Shown piece after piece: positions 44,109 through 52,651 of a stretch of 64,000 nt of DNA. This DNA is from Ochrobactrum vermis (GTDB lineage: Bacteria; Pseudomonadota; Alphaproteobacteria; Rhizobiales; Rhizobiaceae). The notes beneath the pieces are model-generated. The model had not been told where the DNA came from. It saw only the letters and a program-made list of their open reading frames with translations, and searched no databases. The DNA lies in the NCBI RefSeq assembly GCF_002975205.1, contig NZ_PCOC01000001.1:930001-994000 (forward strand). The letters run 5' to 3'. The translations under genes were made by a program, and so were the position numbers. Each line of letters opens with the position of its first letter. Within the stretch, counting starts at the first letter, position 1.

Positions 44109-45158
44109 ATGTTCAAGAAAACTACCAGATTACTGATGTGCGCCGGGTTGCTGCTTGCAGCCGGATCGATAGTGGCCAAAGCTGACAGCGTTGTTTATGC
44201 GACGACTGGCGGACAGATGCGCCAGACGCTCGAGAAAGAGTTCTACGGGCCTTTCAAGGAAGAAAGCGGCACGGATGTCGTGCCGTTTGATATTGAGGTG
44301 CCGGATCAATGGGCGCGTGTCGAAGCCATGAAGCGCGCCAACAAATTTGAGTTTGATATTGTTACGGCAACGGGTCCCGATCTGGTCGACAAAGCCGATC
44401 TTCTTTTGACGATTGATTGCTCGAAACTCCCGAATGTCGAAGCGAAAGGCGTCGAAGGCTCCTGCAAGGAAAAGGGTGTTGCAAGAACGACGGGCGGTAT
44501 GCTGCTCGCCTATGACACATCCGTTTACAAGGACAAGGTGCCTCAGACCTGGGCTGATTTCTGGGATGTGAACACGTTTCCCGGCCCGCGTGGATTGCCG
44601 GATACGGGTGATCGTGACTGGTGGTTGCCGGCTATCGCACTGATCGCTGATGGCGTGCCGCGCGACAAGATTTTCCCGATGGATCTGGACCGTGCTTATA
44701 AAAAGCTTGACGAAATCAAGCCGCATATCAGCGTGTGGTGGAAGACGGGCAATCAGGTGGCACAGATCATGCGCGATCAGGAAGTCGCCATGACGATGTC
44801 CTATTCCGGCAGAGCATTGAGCGCCATGAATGATGGTGCGCCATTCAATGTAAGCTGGAATGATGCGGTGATGGACACAGGCTATTTCGCTATCCTGAAA
44901 GATGCTCCTAATCCAGAAGGCGCCCTGAAGTTTATCAATTACTTCTATGGTCATGCAGCAGGCCATCCGGCTTTCATCAAGACAGCAAACTACGCGACCC
45001 ATTCAAAAGAAGGCGTGGCTTTGCTGCCTGAAGCTGAACAGAAGAATTACGCAACATCGCCGGACAACTACAAATTGCTGCTTGTCCCGGATTTCAAGTG
45101 GATCGGCGAAAACCGCAACATGCTGCGTGAGCGCTGGCAGAACTGGCTCGCTGAATAA
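44109..45158 (+). CDS. Polyamine-type ABC transporter substrate-binding protein (PotD/F-like)
   Basis: A 349-residue periplasmic protein; signal peptide MFKKTTRLLMCAGLLLAAGSIVAKA cleaved before DSVVYATTGG. It fits family SBP_bac_6/PotD: VARTTGGMLLAYDTSVYKDKVPQTWADFWD and QVAQIMRDQEVAMTMSYSGRA. Two Cys (TIDCSKL, EGSCKEK) may form a disulfide. The ligand could be an opine-like or amidated amine given the amidohydrolase and aminotransferase across the promoter. A strong terminator follows. Confidence 0.92.
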   Translation: MFKKTTRLLMCAGLLLAAGSIVAKADSVVYATTGGQMRQTLEKEFYGPFKEESGTDVVPFDIEVPDQWARVEAMKRANKFEFDIVTATGPDLVDKADLLLTIDCSKLPNVEAKGVEGSCKEKGVARTTGGMLLAYDTSVYKDKVPQTWADFWDVNTFPGPRGLPDTGDRDWWLPAIALIADGVPRDKIFPMDLDRAYKKLDEIKPHISVWWKTGNQVAQIMRDQEVAMTMSYSGRALSAMNDGAPFNVSWNDAVMDTGYFAILKDAPNPEGALKFINYFYGHAAGHPAFIKTANYATHSKEGVALLPEAEQKNYATSPDNYKLLLVPDFKWIGENRNMLRERWQNWLAE

Positions 45159-45179
45159 GCAAAGTCTCAAGGTAATGTC

Positions 45180-45211
45180 AGGCCGGTGCCCTCGTGGCAT
45201 CGGCCTTTTTT
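45180..45211 (+). terminator. Rho-independent terminator after the PotD-like gene
   Basis: AGGCCG-G-TGCC pairs with GGCA-T-CGGCCT (11-bp stem, one G-T pair) followed by six T. It lies between convergent genes, ending just before the GntR gene at 45219. Confidence 0.85.
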
Positions 45212-45218
45212 GTTTGGA

Positions 45219-45947
45219 TTAATCTGTATAGGCAGACGACTTCAGATGCCTGACAAGAGCCGCCCCACCTTCGATAAGGTCCATGCGGATAGCCATGCGC
45301 AGGGCGTAAGAGTCCCGATCACGCAAGGCAGCCAGAACCTCTTCGTGCTGGTGAGGCCCGGCATAAGATGGCACAGCGTTGGGATAGAGTTCAGACAGGA
45401 CTGGACCAATACGCATCCAGAGCGCTTCAAGCACATCAATCAGATGTTTCATGCCTGAACGACGATAGATGACGAAATGGAAATCAAAGTTTGTCTGCAA
45501 TGCTTCTGGCCAGTCGCCGCTTTTTTCTGCAGCGATCAGTCGGTGATGCAGGTGTTCAAGCTGAAGAATGTCTTCTTCGGTGATATGCGGCAATGCACGC
45601 TCCGCCGCCATGGGTTCAAGCTCCAGACGCATCGCCCGAATTTCTTCGTACTCATCGGCTGAAAGCTTGCGCACGCGGATGTAATAACGCGGCTTGATCT
45701 CGATGGCGCCTTCGCGGGAAAGCTGGATCAGAGCTTCGCGGACGGGTGTCTCCGATGTCCCCAAAGAGCGAGCAAGATCACGAACCTTGAGCCGCTGAAG
45801 CGGAAGAAGTTGCGCCTGCATCAGCTGCGACTTGAGCGTATTGTAAACGGTGTTGGACAACACCTCACCAGATTCCGCCTGCGCTTCTTCCGCGATTGCT
45901 TCGTCGAGTTCAGTCAATCTGCTGTCCGGTTCGTTTACAACATTCAT
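45219..45947 (-). CDS. GntR-family regulator with FCD domain (copy 2)
   Basis: A 242-residue paralogue of the regulator at 39045: the same LKVRDLARSLGTSETPVREALIQLSREGAIEIKPR winged helix and the FDFHFVIYRRSGMKHLIDVLEALW / HQHEEVLAAL effector domain, plus a 25-residue acidic N-terminal extension. ATG 45947 is preferred over TTG 45950 because GGAG lies 7 bases upstream. It lies 66 bases downstream of the shikimate-dehydrogenase-like gene and may belong to that operon, or regulate the adjacent polyamine-type transporter. Confidence 0.92.
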   Translation of the reverse strand: MNVVNEPDSRLTELDEAIAEEAQAESGEVLSNTVYNTLKSQLMQAQLLPLQRLKVRDLARSLGTSETPVREALIQLSREGAIEIKPRYYIRVRKLSADEYEEIRAMRLELEPMAAERALPHITEEDILQLEHLHHRLIAAEKSGDWPEALQTNFDFHFVIYRRSGMKHLIDVLEALWMRIGPVLSELYPNAVPSYAGPHQHEEVLAALRDRDSYALRMAIRMDLIEGGAALVRHLKSSAYTD

Positions 45948-46013
45948 CAATAGGCTCCAATTGCCGGGCGCATCCTTGTCGAGCGGTCGAATATATTAAT
46001 TCCCTGGCACGAC

Positions 46014-46802
46014 TCAAATGCCCATATGTTTGCATGCCAGAACCATCTGTGCATCAAGCATCGGTACACCATTGATAATCCTGCACCCTTTGGCTTGAGC
46101 CAATTGCAGCAAACGCGTCATCGGCGGATTGACGATGATGTCGGATATTATGGTGTCAGAGGAAACTCCTGTCAGATCCAGCGGAAGCTCGTCTTGCTCG
46201 GCCATGCCAAGCGATGTCGTATTGACGATGAGGTCGAAGTGGTTGCCGTGATCGGGTCCACTTTGGAGTGAGCAGTCTGGGTAAGCAGATTGTATATCCG
46301 TGGCGAGGGCTGCAGCTTTTGCAGTATCGCGATTGGCGATCCACAAGGAACGCGCTCCCGCTTTTGCCAGCCCAAAACCCACAGCACGCCCGGCGCCGCC
46401 TGCTCCCAGCATCAAAACAGACATGCCTTTAGGTTCGATACCATTGCTGCGCAATCCTTCGATAAAGCCTGGGCCATCCAAATTGTCACCAACAAGGCGA
46501 CCGCTTTCCTCCCGACGCACGAAGTTGACGGCGCCAATCTCTTGCGCGGCATCTGTTGTAGCGTCGAGAAGCGGAATGATCGCGATCTTGTGTGGGATAG
46601 TCACACCAAAGCCGCTTACATTGCCCATTTTTCGAATGGATTGCGTGACTTGCGCAAGATCATCAGGATGAACATGCAAGGGAGCTGCCGCTGCATTCTT
46701 CCCGGTCTTGTCGAAGTGAGTATTGAAGACGTGGCTTGCCCGCACATGACCGACTGGATGCGCTAGCACGAAAAGGATTTTGCTCTTGCCGGTAACTTCC
46801 AT
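46014..46802 (-). CDS. Shikimate dehydrogenase-like oxidoreductase
   Basis: A 262-residue member of the AroE/YdiB family. Catalytic Lys is in VTIPHK, the partner Asp in DNLDGPGF, and the nucleotide motif is GAGGAGRA. However, the shikimate-anchoring segment, normally S.S..HN, reads HVRASHVFN, so the two Ser that hold the carboxylate are not in their usual places. Its gene starts 3 bases after the acyl-CoA dehydrogenase stop, not near aromatic biosynthesis genes, so it is probably a catabolic paralogue acting on a different hydroxy acid. Confidence 0.87.
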   Translation of the reverse strand: MEVTGKSKILFVLAHPVGHVRASHVFNTHFDKTGKNAAAAPLHVHPDDLAQVTQSIRKMGNVSGFGVTIPHKIAIIPLLDATTDAAQEIGAVNFVRREESGRLVGDNLDGPGFIEGLRSNGIEPKGMSVLMLGAGGAGRAVGFGLAKAGARSLWIANRDTAKAAALATDIQSAYPDCSLQSGPDHGNHFDLIVNTTSLGMAEQDELPLDLTGVSSDTIISDIIVNPPMTRLLQLAQAKGCRIINGVPMLDAQMVLACKHMGI

Positions 46803-46805
46803 GGA

Positions 46806-47948
46806 TTAAGCCCTCGTCATTTCGCGTGCGATGATGATCCGCTGAATTTGTGACGTGCCTTCATAAAGACGGAACAGGCGCACATCGCGATAGAAATGCT
46901 CGACAGCATAGTCTTGCATATAGCCGGAGCCCCCATGTATCTGAACGGCGTGATCTGCGACGCGTCCCACCATTTCAGAACAATAGAGCTTGCAACTTGC
47001 CGCCTTGCGAATGATTGCCGGGTCCCGATCATCGAAAGCGCGCGCTGAATCGAGCGCCATGCATCGTGCTGCATAGGCTTCGGTGCTCATATCCGCCAGC
47101 ATTGCCTGTATCATCTGGTGTTCCGCGATGGGTTTGCCGAACTGAACGCGGGTTTTGGCGAAACCGACGGCTTCATCGATCAATCGCTCTGCCATGCCTG
47201 TGCAGACGGAGGATATATGCAGCCTACCGCGGTTGAGAACTTTCATTGCTGTCTTGAAGCCACGGCCTTCCACACCACCAATGATGTTTTCCGCAGGGAT
47301 ACGAACATTCTCCAGATAGACATCACAGGTCTGCGTGCCGCGTTGCCCCATTTTATGGTCCGCCTTACCAACGGTGAGGCCGGGTGAATTGCGGTCAACC
47401 AGAAATGCTGTGACGCCGGAAGGTCCGGCTTCGCCTGTTCGTGCCATGAGCGTGAACACGCCAGCAATCGGTGCGTTGGTTATGAAGCGCTTTACGCCGT
47501 TGAGAATATAAACATCGCCGTCTTTTACTGCCGTGGTTTTGACTGCACCTGCATCGGACCCCACATCGGGCTCGGTCAGGGCGAAGGAGCCAATGATTTC
47601 TCCACTCGCTAGCCTCGGCAACCAATAGGTTTTTTGGGCTTCAGTGCCGTCAGCGATGATTCCTTGCGATCCGATACCGTTGTTGGTGCCGATGACAGAA
47701 CGAAATGCCGGTGAGGTATAGCCGAGTTCAAAACCGACGAGGACTTCTTCCTCCATCGTCAGCCCAAGTCCATCATATTGTTCAGGTATTGAAAGGCCGA
47801 ACAAGCCCATGGCACGCATGTCGTCTATGACATCGGTGGGGATGCTGTTTGTTTCTTCCACCCGTCTTTCGACGGGCATCAACCGCTCTCTGACAAAGCG
47901 TCTGATCGTACCTAACAGTGATTGAAAGGTCTCCGGGTCGCGGATCAT
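46806..47948 (-). CDS. Acyl-CoA dehydrogenase
   Basis: A 380-residue flavoprotein. Motifs: FALTEPDVGSDAGAVKTTA (FAD/substrate loop), NGVKRFITNAP, LNRGRLHISSVCTGMAERLIDEA and the C-terminal YEGTSQIQRIIIARE, where the Glu of YEGT is the usual catalytic base of short/medium-chain enzymes. I start at ATG 47948 with AAGGGG 8 bases upstream rather than at 47978. It introduces the 2,3-double bond in an acyl-CoA, feeding the divergent enoyl-CoA hydratase. The promoter region contains the shared operator candidate. Confidence 0.93.
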   Translation of the reverse strand: MIRDPETFQSLLGTIRRFVRERLMPVERRVEETNSIPTDVIDDMRAMGLFGLSIPEQYDGLGLTMEEEVLVGFELGYTSPAFRSVIGTNNGIGSQGIIADGTEAQKTYWLPRLASGEIIGSFALTEPDVGSDAGAVKTTAVKDGDVYILNGVKRFITNAPIAGVFTLMARTGEAGPSGVTAFLVDRNSPGLTVGKADHKMGQRGTQTCDVYLENVRIPAENIIGGVEGRGFKTAMKVLNRGRLHISSVCTGMAERLIDEAVGFAKTRVQFGKPIAEHQMIQAMLADMSTEAYAARCMALDSARAFDDRDPAIIRKAASCKLYCSEMVGRVADHAVQIHGGSGYMQDYAVEHFYRDVRLFRLYEGTSQIQRIIIAREMTRA

Positions 47949-48059
47949 GAAGTGCCCCTTCGCGGGTGATTTCAACAAAGATGAAACACGTCGCGTTTTG
48001 CAGAAATATCCTATTGCTAAGGGAATGTTTCATAGATTAAAGTTCGAGACAATATAAAA

Positions 48060-48074
48060 TGAAATTAAATTCCA
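48060..48074. promoter_or_regulatory. IclR-type operator candidate, copy 2
   Basis: TGAAATTAAATTCCA lies between the divergent acyl-CoA dehydrogenase and enoyl-CoA hydratase genes. It differs by one base at the palindrome centre from the copies at 36525 and 56555. Confidence 0.6.
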
Positions 48075-48125
48075 TTTGTGAGTTTTGCCATGATTGGAGT
48101 GGGTTCAGGGGAGGTTGGGGAGAGG

Positions 48126-48908
48126 ATGACCGAGCTTACCGATGTGGTGGTCGAAAGCTGTCCGGCGGCAGGTGTGGCCTTACTGGAAATCAATCGTCCA
48201 GAAGCACTCAATGCATTGAATATGGATATCCGCCAGAAACTGTCAGAAACAGTTTATCGGCTTGCGAGTGATGCGGAAACGCGGGTTATCGTCATTGCGG
48301 GCAAAGGTGGAAATTTCGCCGCTGGTTCAGATGTTAAAGTGTTCGCACAGACTGGCGCGGGAGAAATTCTCGCCCAGCGGCTTCATCGTTACTGGGAGAG
48401 TCTCGCTCGTTGTCCCAAGCCTGTGATCGCTGCCGTGGAAGGCTATGCGCTGGGCGGTGGTTGTGAGCTTGCAATGCACGCCGATATTATCGTTGCATCA
48501 AAAACTGCAAATTTCGGTCAGCCAGAAATCAAACTCGGATTGATGCCTGGCGCAGGGGGTACGCAACGGCTCTTACGGGCGATAGGCAAATATAAGACCA
48601 TGCTGCTTGCTCTGACGGGAGAAATGCTCTCGGCGGTGGACGCGGAAAGATACGGTCTCGTCAGCCGATTGACGGACGAAGGGCAGGCGTTGGAAGAAGC
48701 GCTAAAGCTCGCCGGAAAAATTGCCCTGATGCCACCGCTTGCAGCCGAACAAATCAAAGAGGCTGTCACTCACGGCGAAGATGCACCTCTTGAAACAGCT
48801 CTGAGACTGGAGCGCAAAGCGTTCCAGCTTCTCTTCGACACGGAAGACAAGCGGGAAGGCATTGAGGCCTTCTTGTCCAAACGCAAGCCTCAGTTCAAGG
48901 GGCGCTAG
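48126..48908 (+). CDS. Enoyl-CoA hydratase/isomerase family protein
   Basis: A 260-residue crotonase-fold enzyme. AGSDVKVFAQ forms the first oxyanion strand, GYALGGGCELAMHADI the second with Gly and catalytic Glu, and FGQPEIKLGLMPGAGGTQRL carries the second Glu, so both hydratase acids are present. The ATG at 48126 has purine-rich GGGGAG sequences upstream; an in-frame start at 48090 is possible. It hydrates the enoyl-CoA made by the divergent dehydrogenase and lies one base before the 3-hydroxyacyl-CoA dehydrogenase gene. Confidence 0.92.
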   Translation: MTELTDVVVESCPAAGVALLEINRPEALNALNMDIRQKLSETVYRLASDAETRVIVIAGKGGNFAAGSDVKVFAQTGAGEILAQRLHRYWESLARCPKPVIAAVEGYALGGGCELAMHADIIVASKTANFGQPEIKLGLMPGAGGTQRLLRAIGKYKTMLLALTGEMLSAVDAERYGLVSRLTDEGQALEEALKLAGKIALMPPLAAEQIKEAVTHGEDAPLETALRLERKAFQLLFDTEDKREGIEAFLSKRKPQFKGR

Positions 48909-48909
48909 T

Positions 48910-50424
48910 ATGGCTGCGATGTCGGAGCAATATAGTCTTATCAATAAAGTTGGTATCGTTGGTGCCGGGATTATGGGGATCGGCATAACCGAAACCATGG
49001 CTGCCGCTGGTCTGACTGTTTATATGTTCGACCAGCTTCCCGGAAAAGCCGAGGCTGCAAAACAGGAGCTTTCAAAGCGCCTGGATAACCGGGTTTCGCG
49101 CGGGAAACTGGACTCGGATACGGCTGCAGGTGTTCTTGATCGGATCACACCTGTTGATGCTCTTGGCGATTTGGCTGAGGCCAACCTTGTCATAGAAGCT
49201 GTTGTTGAAGACATTGGCGTGAAGCGGGAGCTGATTGCCGCGCTTGAAAAATGTCTTCCGCCTGAAGCGATCATCGCAACGAACACATCGTCTTTGTCGG
49301 TAACTGCAATTGCCGGTAAAGCTCGAGATCCGCGGCGCATAGCCGGGTTTCACTTTTTCAATCCCGTTCCGCTAATGCGGGTTGTGGAAGTAATCAAAGC
49401 TTCGCTGACGGATGCCAGGGTTCTTGATGTTCTGAAGGAGCTTGCGGTACGGATCGGTCATCGACCCGTGATGGCTTCCGATACACCGGGTTTTATCGTC
49501 AACCACGCTGGTCGTGCTTATGGCACGGAAGCGCTTGCGATGATCCGGGAAAATATCGCTGATTTCACCACGATTGATGCAATTCTGCGGGATGCTGCCG
49601 GGTTCCGCATGGGGCCTTTCGAGCTTCTTGATCTGACAGGACTTGATGTGTCGCATCCCGTCATGGAAGCGATCTACGGGCAGTATTATCAGGAGCCCCG
49701 TTATCGCCCTTCGGTTATCACGCGGCAGCGCCTTGATGCAGGTCTGCTTGGACGCAAAAGCGGGCGCGGCTTTTATGATTATTCAGACGATGCCACCACA
49801 GCTGTAGCAAGCGATGGCCCGCGCAGCCTGCCCAAATCGGTGACGATTATCGGCGATACACCTGACAAGGCGCTGCATAAGCTCGCGAAGCAGGCAGGCG
49901 TTCCAGTCATCAATGATGTAAGTGCGAGCGCGCTGGTTCTGATCGGTTTGATCGGTGATGATCTAACCTCGACAATTGTGCGGGAAGGTCTGAACTCTGC
50001 CAACACCATTGGCTTTGATCCGCTATTTGGCATCGACAGACACCGAACGCTGGTCGCTTCACCGGGAGCAACTGACCTTACGCGGCAAGAGGCTCTCGCT
50101 TTGGCGCAGTCCGATGGAGTCAAAGCGTCGCTGGTTGAAGATACATGCGGAACTGTTTGCCAGCGTGTTTTGGCAATGATTGTGAATATCGCAGCCGATA
50201 TCGTTCATCAAAACATAGCATCAGTCGATGACCTCGATGCTGCCGTGCGTTTGGGACTCGGCTATCCATATGGCCCGCTTGAATGGGGCGACCGGATCGG
50301 AGCCGATATCGTCGTCCATATTCTGGATCGCATGTTTGGGAGAACTGGCGATCCGCGATATCGCGCCAGCCTGTGGCTGCGCCGCAGGGCAGAACTGAAA
50401 CTGCCATTGGCAGAATGCAATTAG
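48910..50424 (+). CDS. 3-hydroxyacyl-CoA dehydrogenase (PaaH/FadB-like, two C-domains)
   Basis: A 504-residue protein. The NAD motif GIVGAGIMGIG is near 15-25, FHFFNPVPLMRVVEVI carries the catalytic His, and DTPGFIVNHAGRAYGTEAL is the first C-terminal domain; a second, GLGYPYGPLEWGDRIG, follows, as in PaaH-type enzymes of about 500 residues. It has no hydratase domain; that is encoded separately just upstream. It oxidises a 3-hydroxyacyl-CoA to the 3-keto compound. No thiolase gene is present in the window. Confidence 0.92.
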   Translation: MAAMSEQYSLINKVGIVGAGIMGIGITETMAAAGLTVYMFDQLPGKAEAAKQELSKRLDNRVSRGKLDSDTAAGVLDRITPVDALGDLAEANLVIEAVVEDIGVKRELIAALEKCLPPEAIIATNTSSLSVTAIAGKARDPRRIAGFHFFNPVPLMRVVEVIKASLTDARVLDVLKELAVRIGHRPVMASDTPGFIVNHAGRAYGTEALAMIRENIADFTTIDAILRDAAGFRMGPFELLDLTGLDVSHPVMEAIYGQYYQEPRYRPSVITRQRLDAGLLGRKSGRGFYDYSDDATTAVASDGPRSLPKSVTIIGDTPDKALHKLAKQAGVPVINDVSASALVLIGLIGDDLTSTIVREGLNSANTIGFDPLFGIDRHRTLVASPGATDLTRQEALALAQSDGVKASLVEDTCGTVCQRVLAMIVNIAADIVHQNIASVDDLDAAVRLGLGYPYGPLEWGDRIGADIVVHILDRMFGRTGDPRYRASLWLRRRAELKLPLAECN

Positions 50425-50436
50425 GGAACCTTTATC

Positions 50437-52614
50437 ATGGCCGAGAAAATTGAACTGAAACCTTCTGCGCCCTGGTATCGGCTCAATGTGACGGAAGATG
50501 ACTGGCGCGCTGCAAAAGCCGGTGATCTGTTGAAATGGTATAGCCAGATGAAGCTCATCCGGCGCTTTGAGGAAAAAATACTCGACTTTGAGAAAGCGGG
50601 GCTGGTTCATGGTCCGGCTCATGCCAGTATTGGGCAGGAAGCTGCGGCAGTGGGCGCCATGTCGATGCTCGGTTCCAATGACCAGATCAATGGTACACAT
50701 CGTGCGCATCACCAGGTGCTGACGAAGCTGATCAATGCACAGACGCCATCGGATTTCGATATTCTTCAATCCGATTTTACCGACGATATGAATGATGCCG
50801 TCTATCGTTTGATGGCAGAGATTATGGGGCTTAACCCCGGCTATTGCGGTGGTCGTGGCGGCTCGATGCATATGCGCGATGCCGCATCCGGCATTGCAGG
50901 CACAAGTGCTATCGTTGGTGGCAATATCCCTCATGCCGCCGGCTATGCGCTTGCCGATAAACTGCTTGGCAGAAAAGGCATATCGGTCGCATTCTTTGGC
51001 GATGGCGCTTCCTTACAGGGAGCTACCTATGAAGCGATGAACATCGCTGCACTCTATCGTTTGCCGGTGATTTTCTACGTCGAAAACAATCTCTACGCGG
51101 TGTCGACACACATTCAGGATGCCACGCGCGAAACACGCATTGCGTCGCGCGGTCCAATGCTGGGCTTCCCTGGCATTGAGTGCGACGGAATGGATGTTGT
51201 CGCTGTTCATCAGGCAATGCGTGATGCCTGTCAGATCATTGAAGAAGAAGGCGGCCCGGTCGTTATTGAAGCGCAATGCTATCGCTACCTTCATCAAAGC
51301 GGGAGCAAGGCCGGAAGCGATTTCGGCTATCGTACAGGCGAAGAAGAGGAAGAGTGGAAGCGCCGTGATCCAATCGCGCAGGCAGAGCGGCGCTTGAAGG
51401 AGCTTGGCATTGCCAGCGATGCAGAGCTTGCCGAGATCGACGAGAAAGTCAGTACCGCAGTGCAGGCTGCAGGATCTCACCTGACTGAAACAGCACCCGG
51501 TAGCAATGTGCTGCGGATACCTGATGCTCTATGGCCTTCAGCAGAAAGTGTCGATGAAGGCATACTTGGCGACGGGCAGGAGTTCTCTGATGCTCGCTTT
51601 AGCGAGATTGAGGACTATTCCGCCGACGAGCTTGTGAAGGTGCGTTTTGCGGCGGCTGCGTCCGATGTTCTTGGTAGGGCAATGGAGAAAGACCCGACAA
51701 TCATCGTCATGGGTGAGGATGTTCACCGTTTTGCCGGTGGCGTCAGCGGGTTCACCAAGAACGCACTTGAGCTGTTCCCGGGAAGAGTGCTCGCCATGCC
51801 GATTGCGGAAAATGGTTTTACGGGCGTTGCGCTGGGAGCGGCCTTGCGGGGACTGCGCCCGGTTGTGGAAATCATGTTCGGTGACTTCTGCTTTGTTGCG
51901 GCTGATCAGATCGCCAATGGTATTTCCAAAGTCCGTCATATGTTCGGCGATGGTTTTCCCGTGCCGATTGTGATGCGCGTTCGCGTGTCGCCGCACACTG
52001 GCTACGGCTCTCAGCATTCGGGTGATCCATCGGCATTGTTTGCCATGTTTCCGGGATGGCGTGTCGTATCCCCTACCAATGCCTTTGACTATGTCGGGTT
52101 GATGAACAGCGCGCTCAAGTCAAATGACCCTGTGGCCATTATCGAGCATGTTGAGTTTTATCAGCGTGAAAGCCTCGTGCCCAAGGAAGACCGTGATTAT
52201 TGTATTCCTCTCGGGAAGGCCCGCATCGTAAGATCGGGCTCGGCATGTACGGTGCTTTCAACATCTGTGATGGTACAGGCCTCCGTTAAAGCTGCGGAAG
52301 AATCCGGCATAGATGCCGAGATTATCGACATGCGCAGCCTCGATATGACGGGCATTGATTGGGAGCTTATCGGCCAGTCTATAGCCAAGACCAATCGTGT
52401 TGTGATTGCAGAGCAGGTCGCAAGCGGGCTTTCGCTCGGACGGCATTGGGCCGCTGAAATTCAGCGGCGTTTCTTCAACGATCTTGACCATGAAATTCTC
52501 CACGTGACCGGCGGTTTGTCGTCGCCTGTGGTTTCACTGGTCTTGAATAAGGCGGCTCTTGGGTCGTCGGAAAAGGTTCGGGCGGCGCTGGAACAAATTA
52601 CGCGCAATGCCTGA
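50437..52614 (+). CDS. Fused E1 alpha-beta thiamine-diphosphate dehydrogenase
   Basis: A 725-residue fusion. Residues 1-340 are E1 alpha: GHRAHH-like THRAHHQVL, GYCGGRGGSMHM, ThDP motif FFGDGASLQG to VENN. After a linker, residues 400-725 are E1 beta: VMGEDVHRFAGGVSGFT, MPIAENGFTGVALGAALRGLRP and the GYGSQHSGD active-site His segment. It should cleave a 2-oxo acid or acyloin and acylate a lipoyl domain; the E2-hydrolase encoded convergently at 54335 is the obvious partner. It is the third gene of the hydratase operon. Separate E1 subunits occur in the paralogous locus at 18.9 kb. Confidence 0.92.
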   Translation: MAEKIELKPSAPWYRLNVTEDDWRAAKAGDLLKWYSQMKLIRRFEEKILDFEKAGLVHGPAHASIGQEAAAVGAMSMLGSNDQINGTHRAHHQVLTKLINAQTPSDFDILQSDFTDDMNDAVYRLMAEIMGLNPGYCGGRGGSMHMRDAASGIAGTSAIVGGNIPHAAGYALADKLLGRKGISVAFFGDGASLQGATYEAMNIAALYRLPVIFYVENNLYAVSTHIQDATRETRIASRGPMLGFPGIECDGMDVVAVHQAMRDACQIIEEEGGPVVIEAQCYRYLHQSGSKAGSDFGYRTGEEEEEWKRRDPIAQAERRLKELGIASDAELAEIDEKVSTAVQAAGSHLTETAPGSNVLRIPDALWPSAESVDEGILGDGQEFSDARFSEIEDYSADELVKVRFAAAASDVLGRAMEKDPTIIVMGEDVHRFAGGVSGFTKNALELFPGRVLAMPIAENGFTGVALGAALRGLRPVVEIMFGDFCFVAADQIANGISKVRHMFGDGFPVPIVMRVRVSPHTGYGSQHSGDPSALFAMFPGWRVVSPTNAFDYVGLMNSALKSNDPVAIIEHVEFYQRESLVPKEDRDYCIPLGKARIVRSGSACTVLSTSVMVQASVKAAEESGIDAEIIDMRSLDMTGIDWELIGQSIAKTNRVVIAEQVASGLSLGRHWAAEIQRRFFNDLDHEILHVTGGLSSPVVSLVLNKAALGSSEKVRAALEQITRNA

Positions 52615-52651
52615 TGAGTTTGAACATAAGAAGAGAAAAACGAGGAACGAA

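Noticed and set aside
45992..46004. AATATATTAATTC shared with the ROK/CUT1 promoter (about 5610-5622)
   Set aside because: The word is AT-rich, not palindromic as a whole, and the two regions have unrelated regulators; chance is likely.
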